64,000 nucleotides of DNA from assembly GCA_964552015.1 (NCBI GenBank), contig CAZKFR010000006.1:24295-88294 (forward strand). Reading direction: 5' to 3'. The position numbers were made by a program, and so were the translations under genes. Below the pieces are notes generated by a model that did no database searches, was not told where the DNA came from, and saw only the letters and a list, made by a program, of their open reading frames with translations. Numbering within the stretch: position 1 is the first letter of the stretch; each line of letters starts with the position of its first letter. Below are positions 37,682 to 45,151 of this stretch, in pieces. This stretch comes from Rhodocaloribacter sp964552015 (GTDB lineage: Bacteria > Bacteroidota > Rhodothermia > Rhodothermales > ISCAR-4553).

Positions 37682-38470
37682 TCAAAAGTCCTTTTGCTGG
37701 AAACGACGCAGGCCCGCCCACAGGGGCACGGCCAGCCAGAGCAGGAGCATCCCAGCGGCGACGACGGGCCCCAGCGCGCCGCCGAAGAAGCGCTGGAAGA
37801 GGGCCCCGGTGTACCCCATCAGCGCCGCCACGTCGAAGCTCATCAGCAGGGCCACCCGCGCCAGGTCCACCGGGTTGAACAGCATCAGGGCCAGCACGGG
37901 CGTCTCCAGGGGGTAGTCGGCAAACAGGGACAGGAAGAGCAACACCCCGCCGTCGTAGAGCACCGTGAAGCCCAGCCAGACCAGCACAGCCGCCCCCAGC
38001 CCTTTGACCCGATCCTCGAAGCCGAGGGCCAGCAGGAACGCCAGGGCCACGAAGATGAACGTGAGGCCGACGCCCAGCGCCAGGAGCAACGCCAGGGCGG
38101 AGCCGGCGGCCCCGGCCCCGCCCCGCACCGCGAACGGCACCCCGACCCCCACCACAAAGCCCAGCGCCAGCGGCAGGGCCAGCCCCAGGTACATCCCCCC
38201 GAAGAGCGACCGGCGATCGACCGGCTGGGCCAGCAGCATCTCGATGAACTCGCGGGCGTTGTAGAGGTACATGGCCCCGAAGAGCACCCCCACCAGCGGG
38301 AGCAGCATCAGCACCACATTGGCGAGGCTGAGTAGCGCCTTGGCCTCGCTCCCCCCAAACCGGAGCAGCCCCTCGGTGAGCAGGAGGAAAAAGACCCCGT
38401 AGAAGGCAACCCACTTGCTCCGCACCACGTCGTGGAGCTCGTATTTGATGATCTTGGCGGCCGTGTGCAT
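37682..38470 (-). CDS. nosY: ABC transporter permease of the nos cluster (NosY-like)
   Basis: 262 residues with six predicted membrane helices; the initial IIKYELHDVVRSKWVAFYGVFFLLLTEG is the NosY-type N-terminal helix and QPVDRRSLFGGMYLGL the loop after helix two. It forms the channel of the NosDFY maturation complex that supplies sulfur-containing and copper-related cargo for the CuZ site of NosZ. The start is at 38470, since the 21-residue extension upstream is not family-like. It is the last gene of the nos operon and lies 96 bases after nosF. Confidence 0.85.
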   Translation of the reverse strand: MHTAAKIIKYELHDVVRSKWVAFYGVFFLLLTEGLLRFGGSEAKALLSLANVVLMLLPLVGVLFGAMYLYNAREFIEMLLAQPVDRRSLFGGMYLGLALPLALGFVVGVGVPFAVRGGAGAAGSALALLLALGVGLTFIFVALAFLLALGFEDRVKGLGAAVLVWLGFTVLYDGGVLLFLSLFADYPLETPVLALMLFNPVDLARVALLMSFDVAALMGYTGALFQRFFGGALGPVVAAGMLLLWLAVPLWAGLRRFQQKDF

Positions 38471-38566
38471 GGCTCTGGGATTGAAGATTGCAAATGGCAG
38501 ATTGCAAGGTCGAGGCTTCGGGTTCCGGGCCATCGGGCCTCATCGTAGAACCTGGAACGCTGCCCG

Positions 38567-39370
38567 TCAGGCGATAGACACGATCACGTCAGTCCCGGCG
38601 GCTTTCACCACGCGGAGCTTTCCCGTGCGCCCTCCTTCGAGCAGCCGGGCGATGGCCCGCTCCAGCCGCCGCTCGCCGGTCTGTTCGATAAGCGCCTGTA
38701 CCGGCCCTGCGTAGTCGATCCGTCCCTCCAGCAGGAAGATGATGTCGTCGCAGAGCTCTTCGATCTCGCTCATGATGTGCGAGGTGAGCACCACCGTCTT
38801 GCCCGCGTCGCGGGCCGCCAGGATCTTGTCCTTGAGGCGGCTGCTGGCGATGGGGTCGAGGCCGGCGCTGGGCTCATCGAGGATCAGGAGGCGGGGGTCG
38901 AAGAGAAAAGCCAGCACGGCGCTCACCTTCTGGCGCGTCCCGCCCGAGAGGGTCCGCATCGGCTTGTCCAGCTCGGGCCCCAGGTCCAGGGCGTGAAAAA
39001 GCGTCTCGTCGAGCCGGTCCGGCTGGCCGCGCAGGTCCTTGTGGAGGGCGATCAACTCCCGTGGCGTCAGGTTCTCGGGAAAACGGGCGGCCTGCGGCAT
39101 GTAGCCGATGTGGGCGCGGTAGGCCCAGTCGCCGTTGAGGGCCTTGCCGTCGATCCGGACCTCCCCGTCGTCGGGCCGCACCAGCCCCAGCAGGCACTTG
39201 ATCAGCGTCGTCTTGCCGGCGCCGTTGGGCCCTACCACGGCCGTCACCCGGCCGGGACGGATCTGCGCGGTCACCCCCCGGAGCACCTCCCGCGCCCCGA
39301 AACGTTTCTTGAGTCCTCTGATCTCGATCATGACGTCCTCGTCGCTTGCGGTGGTAAGGATCGCCGTCAT
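38567..39370 (-). CDS. nosF: ABC transporter ATP-binding protein of the nos cluster (NosF-like)
   Basis: 267 residues (254 if the internal ATG at 39331 is used). Walker A is GPNGAGKTTLIK, the signature is LSGGTRQKVSAVLAF and Walker B is LLILDEPSAGLDP, with a final switch H at SHIM. It powers NosY and binds NosD in the maturation complex. The ATG at 39370 overlaps the nosD stop by four bases (coupled translation), while ATG 39331 has GAGGAC upstream; I keep the overlap start and note the alternative. Neighbours are nosD and nosY on the same strand. Confidence 0.88.
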   Translation of the reverse strand: MTAILTTASDEDVMIEIRGLKKRFGAREVLRGVTAQIRPGRVTAVVGPNGAGKTTLIKCLLGLVRPDDGEVRIDGKALNGDWAYRAHIGYMPQAARFPENLTPRELIALHKDLRGQPDRLDETLFHALDLGPELDKPMRTLSGGTRQKVSAVLAFLFDPRLLILDEPSAGLDPIASSRLKDKILAARDAGKTVVLTSHIMSEIEELCDDIIFLLEGRIDYAGPVQALIEQTGERRLERAIARLLEGGRTGKLRVVKAAGTDVIVSIA

Positions 39371-40626
39371 CGCCCGGCCACGAGGGGCGACCGGGGGTAC
39401 GGCTTCATCTGCGGCGCCTCGTCGATGAGCGCCTCGGGGGTAAGTACGGGTAGCACCCGCTCGGCGGCATCGAGCAATTCGATGAAAAAGCTCCGCAAGA
39501 GGATCAGCGCCGGCTCGTTCTGCTCCACAATCAGTGAGAACAGCCGCACCGGGCGGAACGGTACGTCCCCCACCCCGTCGCGGTCCAGGTCATACCCCTC
39601 ATAGCGGTCCCAGTAGTTGGCCGTGAAGGTGCTGTAGGAGGACCGGCTGTTCGTCGCCACGTCGAAGGCGTTGCCCGTGAAGTTGTTCTCCCGGAACCGG
39701 TTGTCCAGGCTGTTGGCCAGGATCTTGACCGCCCAGCCGTTCTCCACGAAGTCGTTGGCCCGCACGTCGGTGCGGTTCATCCCCTCGGCATACATCCCCA
39801 CGGTGTTGCGCACGAACCGGTTGGCCTCCACCCGGCTGTCGCGGATGTCCTTCATCAGCAGCCCGAACGCGGCGCTGCCCCAGTTGTCCACGAACCGGTT
39901 GCCCGTCATCTCCACGTTGCGCGAGTACATCACCGCCACCCCCGCCCGGTTTGCCCGGAACGTGTTCCCCTGGTACCGGCATCGGTCCGAGAACATGAAG
40001 TGGAGGCCGTAGCGCAGGTTCTCGAAGCTCTCGTTGCCCCGCACCACCGTGTCCTCGACGAACTCGAAATAGATCCCGTCGCGCTGCCCGTGGATCCGGT
40101 TGTTCTCGATGACGACGTCTTTGGAATACCAGAGATGGATGCCGTTACCCGAGGCCGCCTCGCGCGTATAGTTGCCCCGGATCTGGTTGCCGGCGACGCG
40201 GCATCCGGCCGACTTGGCGATGTAGATGGCGAAGAAGGTGTTCTCGAAGCGGTTGTTTTCGATCACGCAGCGCATCCCGCCGTCGACCTTCACGCCAGCC
40301 CGGTCCTCCACATAGCTGACCCCCACGTTGCGGAAAGTGAAGCCCCGGATGGTCACGTCGTCGGCCGTGACGGTCATGATCTGCCGCTCGCCCTGCCCAT
40401 CGAGGACGACCTCGCCCTCGGCTTCGAGCGTCACCGGCTTATCCACCACCAGCGTGGGCTCGCGGTAGGTGCCGGCCTTCACCACGATCCGTTCGCCGGC
40501 GCCGGCACGGGCCAGCGCCTCCGTGATCGTCCGCACCGGCCCCTCCGGCGAGACGACCACCTGCCGGGCCGCTGCCGACGCGGCGAGGCCCAGTACGAGC
40601 ACGAGCAGGGTCAGCGTCTTTTTCAT
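39367..40626 (-). CDS. nosD: Nitrous oxide reductase maturation protein NosD
   Basis: 419 residues with a Sec signal (about 1-20) and a right-handed beta-helix of CASH/NosD repeats: repeated N-N-x-F/I patterns such as NNRFENTFFAIYIAKSAG and GNQIRGNY run through most of the chain. NosD is a periplasmic maturation factor that works with NosF and NosY to deliver a sulfur species needed for CuZ assembly. The nosL stop and nosD start overlap by four bases, indicating coupled translation. Family and place in operon are clear. Confidence 0.92.
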   Translation of the reverse strand: MKKTLTLLVLVLGLAASAAARQVVVSPEGPVRTITEALARAGAGERIVVKAGTYREPTLVVDKPVTLEAEGEVVLDGQGERQIMTVTADDVTIRGFTFRNVGVSYVEDRAGVKVDGGMRCVIENNRFENTFFAIYIAKSAGCRVAGNQIRGNYTREAASGNGIHLWYSKDVVIENNRIHGQRDGIYFEFVEDTVVRGNESFENLRYGLHFMFSDRCRYQGNTFRANRAGVAVMYSRNVEMTGNRFVDNWGSAAFGLLMKDIRDSRVEANRFVRNTVGMYAEGMNRTDVRANDFVENGWAVKILANSLDNRFRENNFTGNAFDVATNSRSSYSTFTANYWDRYEGYDLDRDGVGDVPFRPVRLFSLIVEQNEPALILLRSFFIELLDAAERVLPVLTPEALIDEAPQMKPYPRSPLVAGR

Positions 40627-41111
40627 GGCATGGCGGTGGGATCGTGGGCGGGATGGCCGTGCCGCTCCCGGCCGACGAGCACGAGCACCTCATCCCAGGT
40701 GAGCACCTCACCGCCCACCTCGGCACGGACGGCCGCGAGGTCCTCCCGCGTGGCGAAGGCGGCCAGGTTCATCCCCATGGGGCTGTGCACGTTGGAGCTG
40801 TGCAGGAAGAGCGCCTCCTCGGCCCGGATCAGCGTGGGCGGATGCGCGAAGTCGGTCACCCAGAGCGAGTGAACCTCCCCGGCGGCCACACGCTCCTCGA
40901 GGAGGAAGCCGGCCAGGCATTCGATGGAGTCGAACTTGTAGACCTTGCCTTTCGTGGTCACCAGCTCGGCGCCGAAGCGTTCGTCGGCGATGTTCATCAT
41001 GCAATAGGCCCCGCGCTCCTCCCCGTACCGGATGGGTTCCGGCTTCGGGGTGCAGGCGGCCAGCCCCAGCAGGCACAGCCCCAGTACGGTATGGAAACGG
41101 ATGCGGCGCAT
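40623..41111 (-). CDS. nosL: NosL-type copper chaperone lipoprotein
   Basis: 162 residues. A lipoprotein signal ends at LGLAAC (C20), followed by a single NosL domain: YGEERGAYCMMNIADERFGAEL (about 28-49) with the C-M-M copper-binding cluster, YKFDSIECLAGFLLEE and a final tail carrying histidines (GHPAHDP). It delivers Cu(I) to NosZ in the periplasm. The start at 41111 begins the signal; a longer in-frame start would place 15 extra residues before it. It is two bases after the membrane-protein gene and overlaps nosD by four bases. Confidence 0.88.
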   Translation of the reverse strand: MRRIRFHTVLGLCLLGLAACTPKPEPIRYGEERGAYCMMNIADERFGAELVTTKGKVYKFDSIECLAGFLLEERVAAGEVHSLWVTDFAHPPTLIRAEEALFLHSSNVHSPMGMNLAAFATREDLAAVRAEVGGEVLTWDEVLVLVGRERHGHPAHDPTAMP

Positions 41112-41113
41112 GG

Positions 41114-41713
41114 TCAGGTGGAAACAGGGTGGTTCGAGCGTTTGGCCCGACGCCATTCAGCGTACGAGAGAATCACCCCCAGACCCACGGACAGAAAGGC
41201 AATCCAGCCTCCCAGCGCGGGCCAGGAATGGGCCGTGAAGTTGAGTAGCTTCTTGGTGCCGATGACGGGCGGCTGGTAGGCCATGCCCGGCACCTTGATG
41301 GCCGCCGTGGGGTCCAGGTTGTGGCCATAGTCGTAACCCCACAGGTAGAAGTCCACCAGCCCGGCGATGGCGAGCAAAATAAACGCGGCGGTCCAGGTAT
41401 AGAGCATCCAGCGCTTGCCCGAGAGCGCTGCGGCGAGGCCGAACACGATCAGCCCTCCGATGAGCCAGGGCATCAGCTTGAGTTCCGGGATCGACTCGGG
41501 CACGATCCGCTTCATGCCGATGTAGTGGTTGAGCCCGTTGATGTTGTTCAGGTCGTTCGGCTTATGGCCGGTGATGGTGTTGATCTTGATGTACATCCCG
41601 ATGCCTTCCGGGTACTGCGGGGCGTCGAGGGAGATGGTCCAGATCGGAAAGACGTACATCAGGACCAGCGACAGCGCGGCCACGGCCAGCAGGATGCGGG
41701 ATCGGGTGGTCAT
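41114..41713 (-). CDS. Nos-operon membrane protein of unknown function
   Basis: 199 residues, four predicted membrane helices (about 6-24, 82-100, 108-126, 160-182) with a large exported loop (about 26-80) containing YPEGIGMYIKINTITGHKPND and NGLNHYIGMKRIVPE. It sits between nosZ and nosL, as similar proteins do in other Bacteroidota-type nos operons, and is probably needed for NosZ assembly or electron supply, but the exact function is not known. The start at 41713 is chosen because GAGGTGA lies just before it. A long hairpin separates it from nosZ. Confidence 0.75.
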   Translation of the reverse strand: MTTRSRILLAVAALSLVLMYVFPIWTISLDAPQYPEGIGMYIKINTITGHKPNDLNNINGLNHYIGMKRIVPESIPELKLMPWLIGGLIVFGLAAALSGKRWMLYTWTAAFILLAIAGLVDFYLWGYDYGHNLDPTAAIKVPGMAYQPPVIGTKKLLNFTAHSWPALGGWIAFLSVGLGVILSYAEWRRAKRSNHPVST

Positions 41714-41740
41714 GAGAATCACCTCATTCATAATAATAAA

Positions 41741-41801
41741 GAGGGCCGGAAGCCGGGGGCGCTGTCGGCATGGGCAGCGCCCCCGGCCCCTCGCGGCCCT
41801 C
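41741..41801 (-). terminator. Long hairpin just after nosZ (attenuator or mRNA stabiliser)
   Basis: A perfect 13-bp stem (41752-41764 with 41775-41787) lies inside a further 7-bp outer stem (41741-41747 with 41795-41801), six bases after the nosZ stop. On the minus strand it is followed by CTTTATTATTA. This could end part of the transcripts and keep NosZ mRNA at higher level than the assembly genes downstream. Confidence 0.62.
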
Positions 41802-41807
41802 GCTACG

Positions 41808-43763
41808 TTATTGGCCCGTGCTGTAGGCCAGCGGCACGTTGGTCCCGCGCGGCGAGACCCGGATGTAGCCCTGCATCTCCTGGTGGAGCGCCGAGCAGAA
41901 GTCCGTGCAGTAGAAGGGGAAGACGCCGGCCCGCTTGGGCACCCACTTCAGCGTACGCGTCTCACCCGGCATGATGAGCAGCTCCGCGTTGTTGGCGCCG
42001 ATAACGGCGAAGCCGTGCGGCACATCCCAGTCCTGCTCCAGGTTCGTCACGTGGAAGTAGACCTCATCGCCCACCTTGATGCCCTCGATGTTGTCGGGGG
42101 CAAAGTGGGTGCGGATGGTGGTCATGTACACGTGCACCGTGTTGCCATCGCGTTCCACGCGGGTCTCATCCTCGCTCTTGACGGCGTACGGGTTCTTGTT
42201 GTCCTGCAGCTGGTAGAACTGCACCTGCCGCGGCTTGATGAGGTCGGCGGGGATCCCCTGGGCGTAGTGCGGCTCACCCATCGTCGGGAAGTCGAGCAGG
42301 AGCTTCATCTTGTCGCCCGAGATGTCGATGAGCTGCGCGGCATGGGCCAGCTCCGGCCCCGTGGGCAGGTAGCGGTCCTTCGTGATCTTGTTCAGGGCCA
42401 CCAGGTATTTACCCCACGGCTTGCGGCTGTCGCCACCGGGGATCATCAGGTGCCCGACCGAATAGTAGACCGGGATGCGGTCGACCACCTGCCAGGTGCC
42501 CAGCTCCCACTTCACGATCTCGGACGAGATGAAGGCCGTGGTATAGGCGTAGCCTTTCCCGTCGAACTCGGTGTGGAGCGGCCCCAGGCCGGCGTTCTCC
42601 ACTTCCCCGGCGATGACGGCGTCGTACTGCAGCACCGGGATGCCGTCCACCACCCTCTCGAACTTCTCCTGCTCAATGGCCTGGAGCATCTTCGAGAACG
42701 AGTGCACAGGGATGACCGTGGCCAGCTTACCGCCGGCGACGATGTACTCACCGCTCGGGTCCACATCGACGCCGTGGGGCGACTTGGGCGTCGGCAGGAA
42801 GTAGACCAGTCCTTCGCAATCGGCGGGCTCGAGCACCGTCACGCTCCGCTTCACCTCCGAGACGGCGATGCGGGCTTCGTTGAGATGGTTGTGGTAGTAC
42901 TTGGCCTGCATCTGCCGCGCCTTGCCGTCGGCGATGCACTGCTCGGCCCGCTTCCAGTTGACGGCCGCCACGAAGTCCTTGTCGTTCTGCGAGGCGTTAA
43001 CCTCCAGCAGCGTGTGGGCCTCCTCGGTGTTGTACGAGGTGAAGAACATCCAGCCGTGCGAGGGACCCTTCCCGGCGTGCGCCAGGTCGTAGTTATAACC
43101 CGGCACCAGGATCTGGAAGGCGATGTCCATCTCACCGGGGGTGTCCGCCTTGATGAAGGTCAGCATCCCCTTGAAGTTGCCCTTGTACTCGTCAATCGAC
43201 ATGTCCCGCTGCGGCACGGGCACGCTGAAGCGCGTCGAGGCGACCAGGTACTCGGTGTTCTGGGTGATAAACGGCGAGCCGTGGTTCCCGGCCGAGTTGG
43301 GAATCTCCACGATCTCCTCGGTCTCGAACGTGCTCAGGTCGATGCGGGCCACGCGCGGGGTGTTGTTCCCGTTGATGAAGATCCAGCGCCCGTCCGGCAC
43401 CCCGTCGGTCTGGGAGAGCTCGGGGTGGTGGGCATCGTCCCACGGGATGAAGCCATGCGACGTCATCAGCATGGCTTTGGTCTCCTCGGTGTACCCGTAG
43501 CCGTTCTCGGGAAACTGAGAGAAGACGGGGACGGTCTTGAGCAGGCGCCCCGAGGGCAGCCCGTGGACGGTCAGGTTGCCGCTGAAGCCGCCCGACATAA
43601 AGGCGTAAAACTCGTCGTACTGCCCCGGCGGGACGTACACCTTCGAGGCGGCGTCGTCGGTGCTGCCGGCCTGCTGCGAGCCCGTACAGCTGGCGCCGAT
43701 CGCGGCGAGCAGCACGACGGTCGCCAGCCCGAAGCCGATCTGTTTCATGCGTGTAGGGTTCAT
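41808..43763 (-). CDS. nosZ: Nitrous oxide reductase, clade II (Sec-exported)
   Basis: 651 residues. Periplasmic enzyme that reduces N2O to N2. It lacks the twin-arginine signal of clade I and instead has a Sec or lipoprotein-like signal (LLAAIGASCTG). The N-terminal propeller carries CuZ histidines (for example YYHNHLNEA, PHGVDVDPSGEY, HTEFDGKGYAY), and the C-terminal cupredoxin has the CuA motif C619-x3-C623-x3-H627-x2-M630 in FYCTDFCSALHQEMQ. The ATG at 43763 is decided by AAGGAGGTGA upstream; a GTG nine bases earlier overlaps that site. It follows the cytochrome c gene and precedes accessory genes. Confidence 0.96.
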   Translation of the reverse strand: MNPTRMKQIGFGLATVVLLAAIGASCTGSQQAGSTDDAASKVYVPPGQYDEFYAFMSGGFSGNLTVHGLPSGRLLKTVPVFSQFPENGYGYTEETKAMLMTSHGFIPWDDAHHPELSQTDGVPDGRWIFINGNNTPRVARIDLSTFETEEIVEIPNSAGNHGSPFITQNTEYLVASTRFSVPVPQRDMSIDEYKGNFKGMLTFIKADTPGEMDIAFQILVPGYNYDLAHAGKGPSHGWMFFTSYNTEEAHTLLEVNASQNDKDFVAAVNWKRAEQCIADGKARQMQAKYYHNHLNEARIAVSEVKRSVTVLEPADCEGLVYFLPTPKSPHGVDVDPSGEYIVAGGKLATVIPVHSFSKMLQAIEQEKFERVVDGIPVLQYDAVIAGEVENAGLGPLHTEFDGKGYAYTTAFISSEIVKWELGTWQVVDRIPVYYSVGHLMIPGGDSRKPWGKYLVALNKITKDRYLPTGPELAHAAQLIDISGDKMKLLLDFPTMGEPHYAQGIPADLIKPRQVQFYQLQDNKNPYAVKSEDETRVERDGNTVHVYMTTIRTHFAPDNIEGIKVGDEVYFHVTNLEQDWDVPHGFAVIGANNAELLIMPGETRTLKWVPKRAGVFPFYCTDFCSALHQEMQGYIRVSPRGTNVPLAYSTGQ

Positions 43764-43818
43764 GGTGGTCACCTCCTTGTTAAGGCACTGGGGATTGGGG
43801 TGTTGGGGAAAAAGTGGG

Positions 43819-44307
43819 TCAGCTGCCCTGCTCCGGATTGACCTTCCGGAAATATTCGAGGATGGCGCGGGCCTCCTCCTCGGTGAGGCTCTGGTCGGCC
43901 ATGGGCGCCAGATATTCGGCCAGGAGTTTCTTCGCCTCCGGGTGCTTTTGCACCATCTCGGTGGGGTTGAGAATCATGTTCATGATGTATTCGGGCGCAC
44001 GGCGGCTGGTGACGTTGCCCAGGGGCGGCCCAACATAGCGCTGGTCGAGCTTGTGGCAGGCCGAGCACTTCACCTTGAAGAGCTCTTCGCCCCTGGCGGC
44101 CAGCGCCTCGTCGAGCGGGCCGAGTTCGACATGGGTCACCGGACCGATACCCTTTTCGAGCTGCTCCGGCGTCAGACCGGAGGCATCGGCGGCTGCGTTG
44201 TTCTGCCCGGTCGGGTTGCCGGACCCGGCCTGCTCGTTCCCACCGCAACCGGCCAGCCCGACGGCCAGCACCAGAAGCAGGAGGCTGATGTGTTTCCTTG
44301 CGTTCAT
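43819..44307 (-). CDS. c-type cytochrome lipoprotein of the nos operon
   Basis: 162 residues. A lipoprotein signal ends at VGLAGC (C21), then a linker of about 55 residues leads to a single class I cytochrome c domain with the heme motif C81-SACH-85, YVGPPLGNV and MADQSLTEEEARAILEYFRKV carrying the distal methionine. It is likely the direct electron donor to NosZ, as in other clade II operons with a cytochrome ahead of nosZ. It lies 56 bases before nosZ and 166 bases after the Rrf2 gene; the palindrome B is in that space. Confidence 0.88.
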   Translation of the reverse strand: MNARKHISLLLLVLAVGLAGCGGNEQAGSGNPTGQNNAAADASGLTPEQLEKGIGPVTHVELGPLDEALAARGEELFKVKCSACHKLDQRYVGPPLGNVTSRRAPEYIMNMILNPTEMVQKHPEAKKLLAEYLAPMADQSLTEEEARAILEYFRKVNPEQGS

Positions 44308-44449
44308 GAGGATGTCCCTGGTTAGATGATTTCAAGTTCTGTGTCGGGGCGGGTCTACAGACCGGCGACGGGATCCAAGCTACGCCGTCCGTTCCCGCCG
44401 GGAAGCCGGGGCTACCCCGGCAACCCCGTGGTGCAATCCAGACAAAGAA

Positions 44450-44468
44450 TGCAGGGGATTCCCCTACA
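44450..44468. promoter_or_regulatory. Operator-like palindrome B upstream of cytochrome c-nosZ
   Basis: TGCAGGGGATTCCCCTACA pairs at 8 of 9 positions and lies 143 bases before the cytochrome c ATG, 5 bases after the Rrf2 stop. It is the close match of palindrome A (16 of 19 bases). A binding site of the neighbouring Rrf2 regulator is the simplest reading. Confidence 0.52.
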
Positions 44469-44472
44469 GGAT

Positions 44473-44958
44473 CTACCGCCCCCGGGTACGAGGCGCGGCG
44501 CCTCGCGTGGCGTCCTGAACCACAGGCGATACATCCGTGATGCGGAGGTCTTCCGTCCGCAGGCGATGTCCCACCTCGGCCAGCGACGTGCCCGCAAAGA
44601 GGGCGTGGATCTGCGCCCGCACCGCCCCCCACTGGTCGTGGAGCGGACACGGCTTGCGTTCCCCACACCCGGGCATGCCGAGCACACACGCCTCGAACAC
44701 CCTGCGCCCGTCGATGGCCGCCACGATCTCCTCCAGCAGGATCTCCTTGGCCGGCCGGGCCAGCGCCACCCCTCCCCGGGGCCCACGGAAGGATTTCATC
44801 AGCCCGGCCTGCGTCAGTTGTTGCAGGATCTTGGTCAGAAAATGGGGCGAGATCCCCAGCCGCTCTCCGATGGTATGAATCGGCACGTAGACCCCTTCCG
44901 GCTGGCTCGCCAGAAAGAGGGCCGCACGGATGCCGTATTCACAGGCCTTCGAGAGCAT
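44473..44958 (-). CDS. Rrf2-family Fe-S transcriptional regulator (NsrR-like)
   Basis: 161 residues. The winged-helix DNA-binding domain covers about 1-80 (MLSKACEYGIRAALFLA, then LGISPHFLTKILQQLTQAGLMKSFRGPRGGVALARP). Three cysteines at 91, 98 and 104 (C-x6-C-x5-C) are placed as for the Fe-S cluster ligands of IscR/NsrR-type proteins. Its position directly ahead of cytochrome c-nosZ fits an NO- or redox-sensing regulator of the nos operon; whether it senses NO, iron or redox is not shown. The start has only a weak AAAGAAA upstream. A palindrome lies 56 bases before its ATG. Confidence 0.88.
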   Translation of the reverse strand: MLSKACEYGIRAALFLASQPEGVYVPIHTIGERLGISPHFLTKILQQLTQAGLMKSFRGPRGGVALARPAKEILLEEIVAAIDGRRVFEACVLGMPGCGERKPCPLHDQWGAVRAQIHALFAGTSLAEVGHRLRTEDLRITDVSPVVQDATRGAAPRTRGR

Positions 44959-45013
44959 TTTCTTTTTATGGTTTCATACTCCTTTGTCCTTAATATCTCC
45001 CAGAACCCTACCC

Positions 45014-45034
45014 TGCACAAGGGCCCCCTGTACA
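45014..45034. promoter_or_regulatory. 21-bp imperfect palindrome between the Rrf2 gene and lysA
   Basis: Bases 45014-45034 pair at 8 of 10 positions (TGCACA...TGTACA outer arms, GGG/CCC core). It lies between two divergent genes, 56 bases from the Rrf2 start. Its spacing differs from palindromes A and B, so a different or autoregulatory use is possible. Confidence 0.35.
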
Positions 45035-45151
45035 TCTCATACGATCTTCCCACCCCCATCACGACTTCTTCACGGGACCCATCCTTCGGATTCTTCCCTC
45101 ACGGACCTTCCGGCCCCGTATTTTCCGAACTCAACGCCTCATCCTCCCGGC

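Noticed and set aside
41529..43841. A 770-codon open frame opposite nosZ
   Set aside because: NosZ on the minus strand is unmistakable with CuA and CuZ motifs; the other frame is Arg/His/Val-rich shadow coding.
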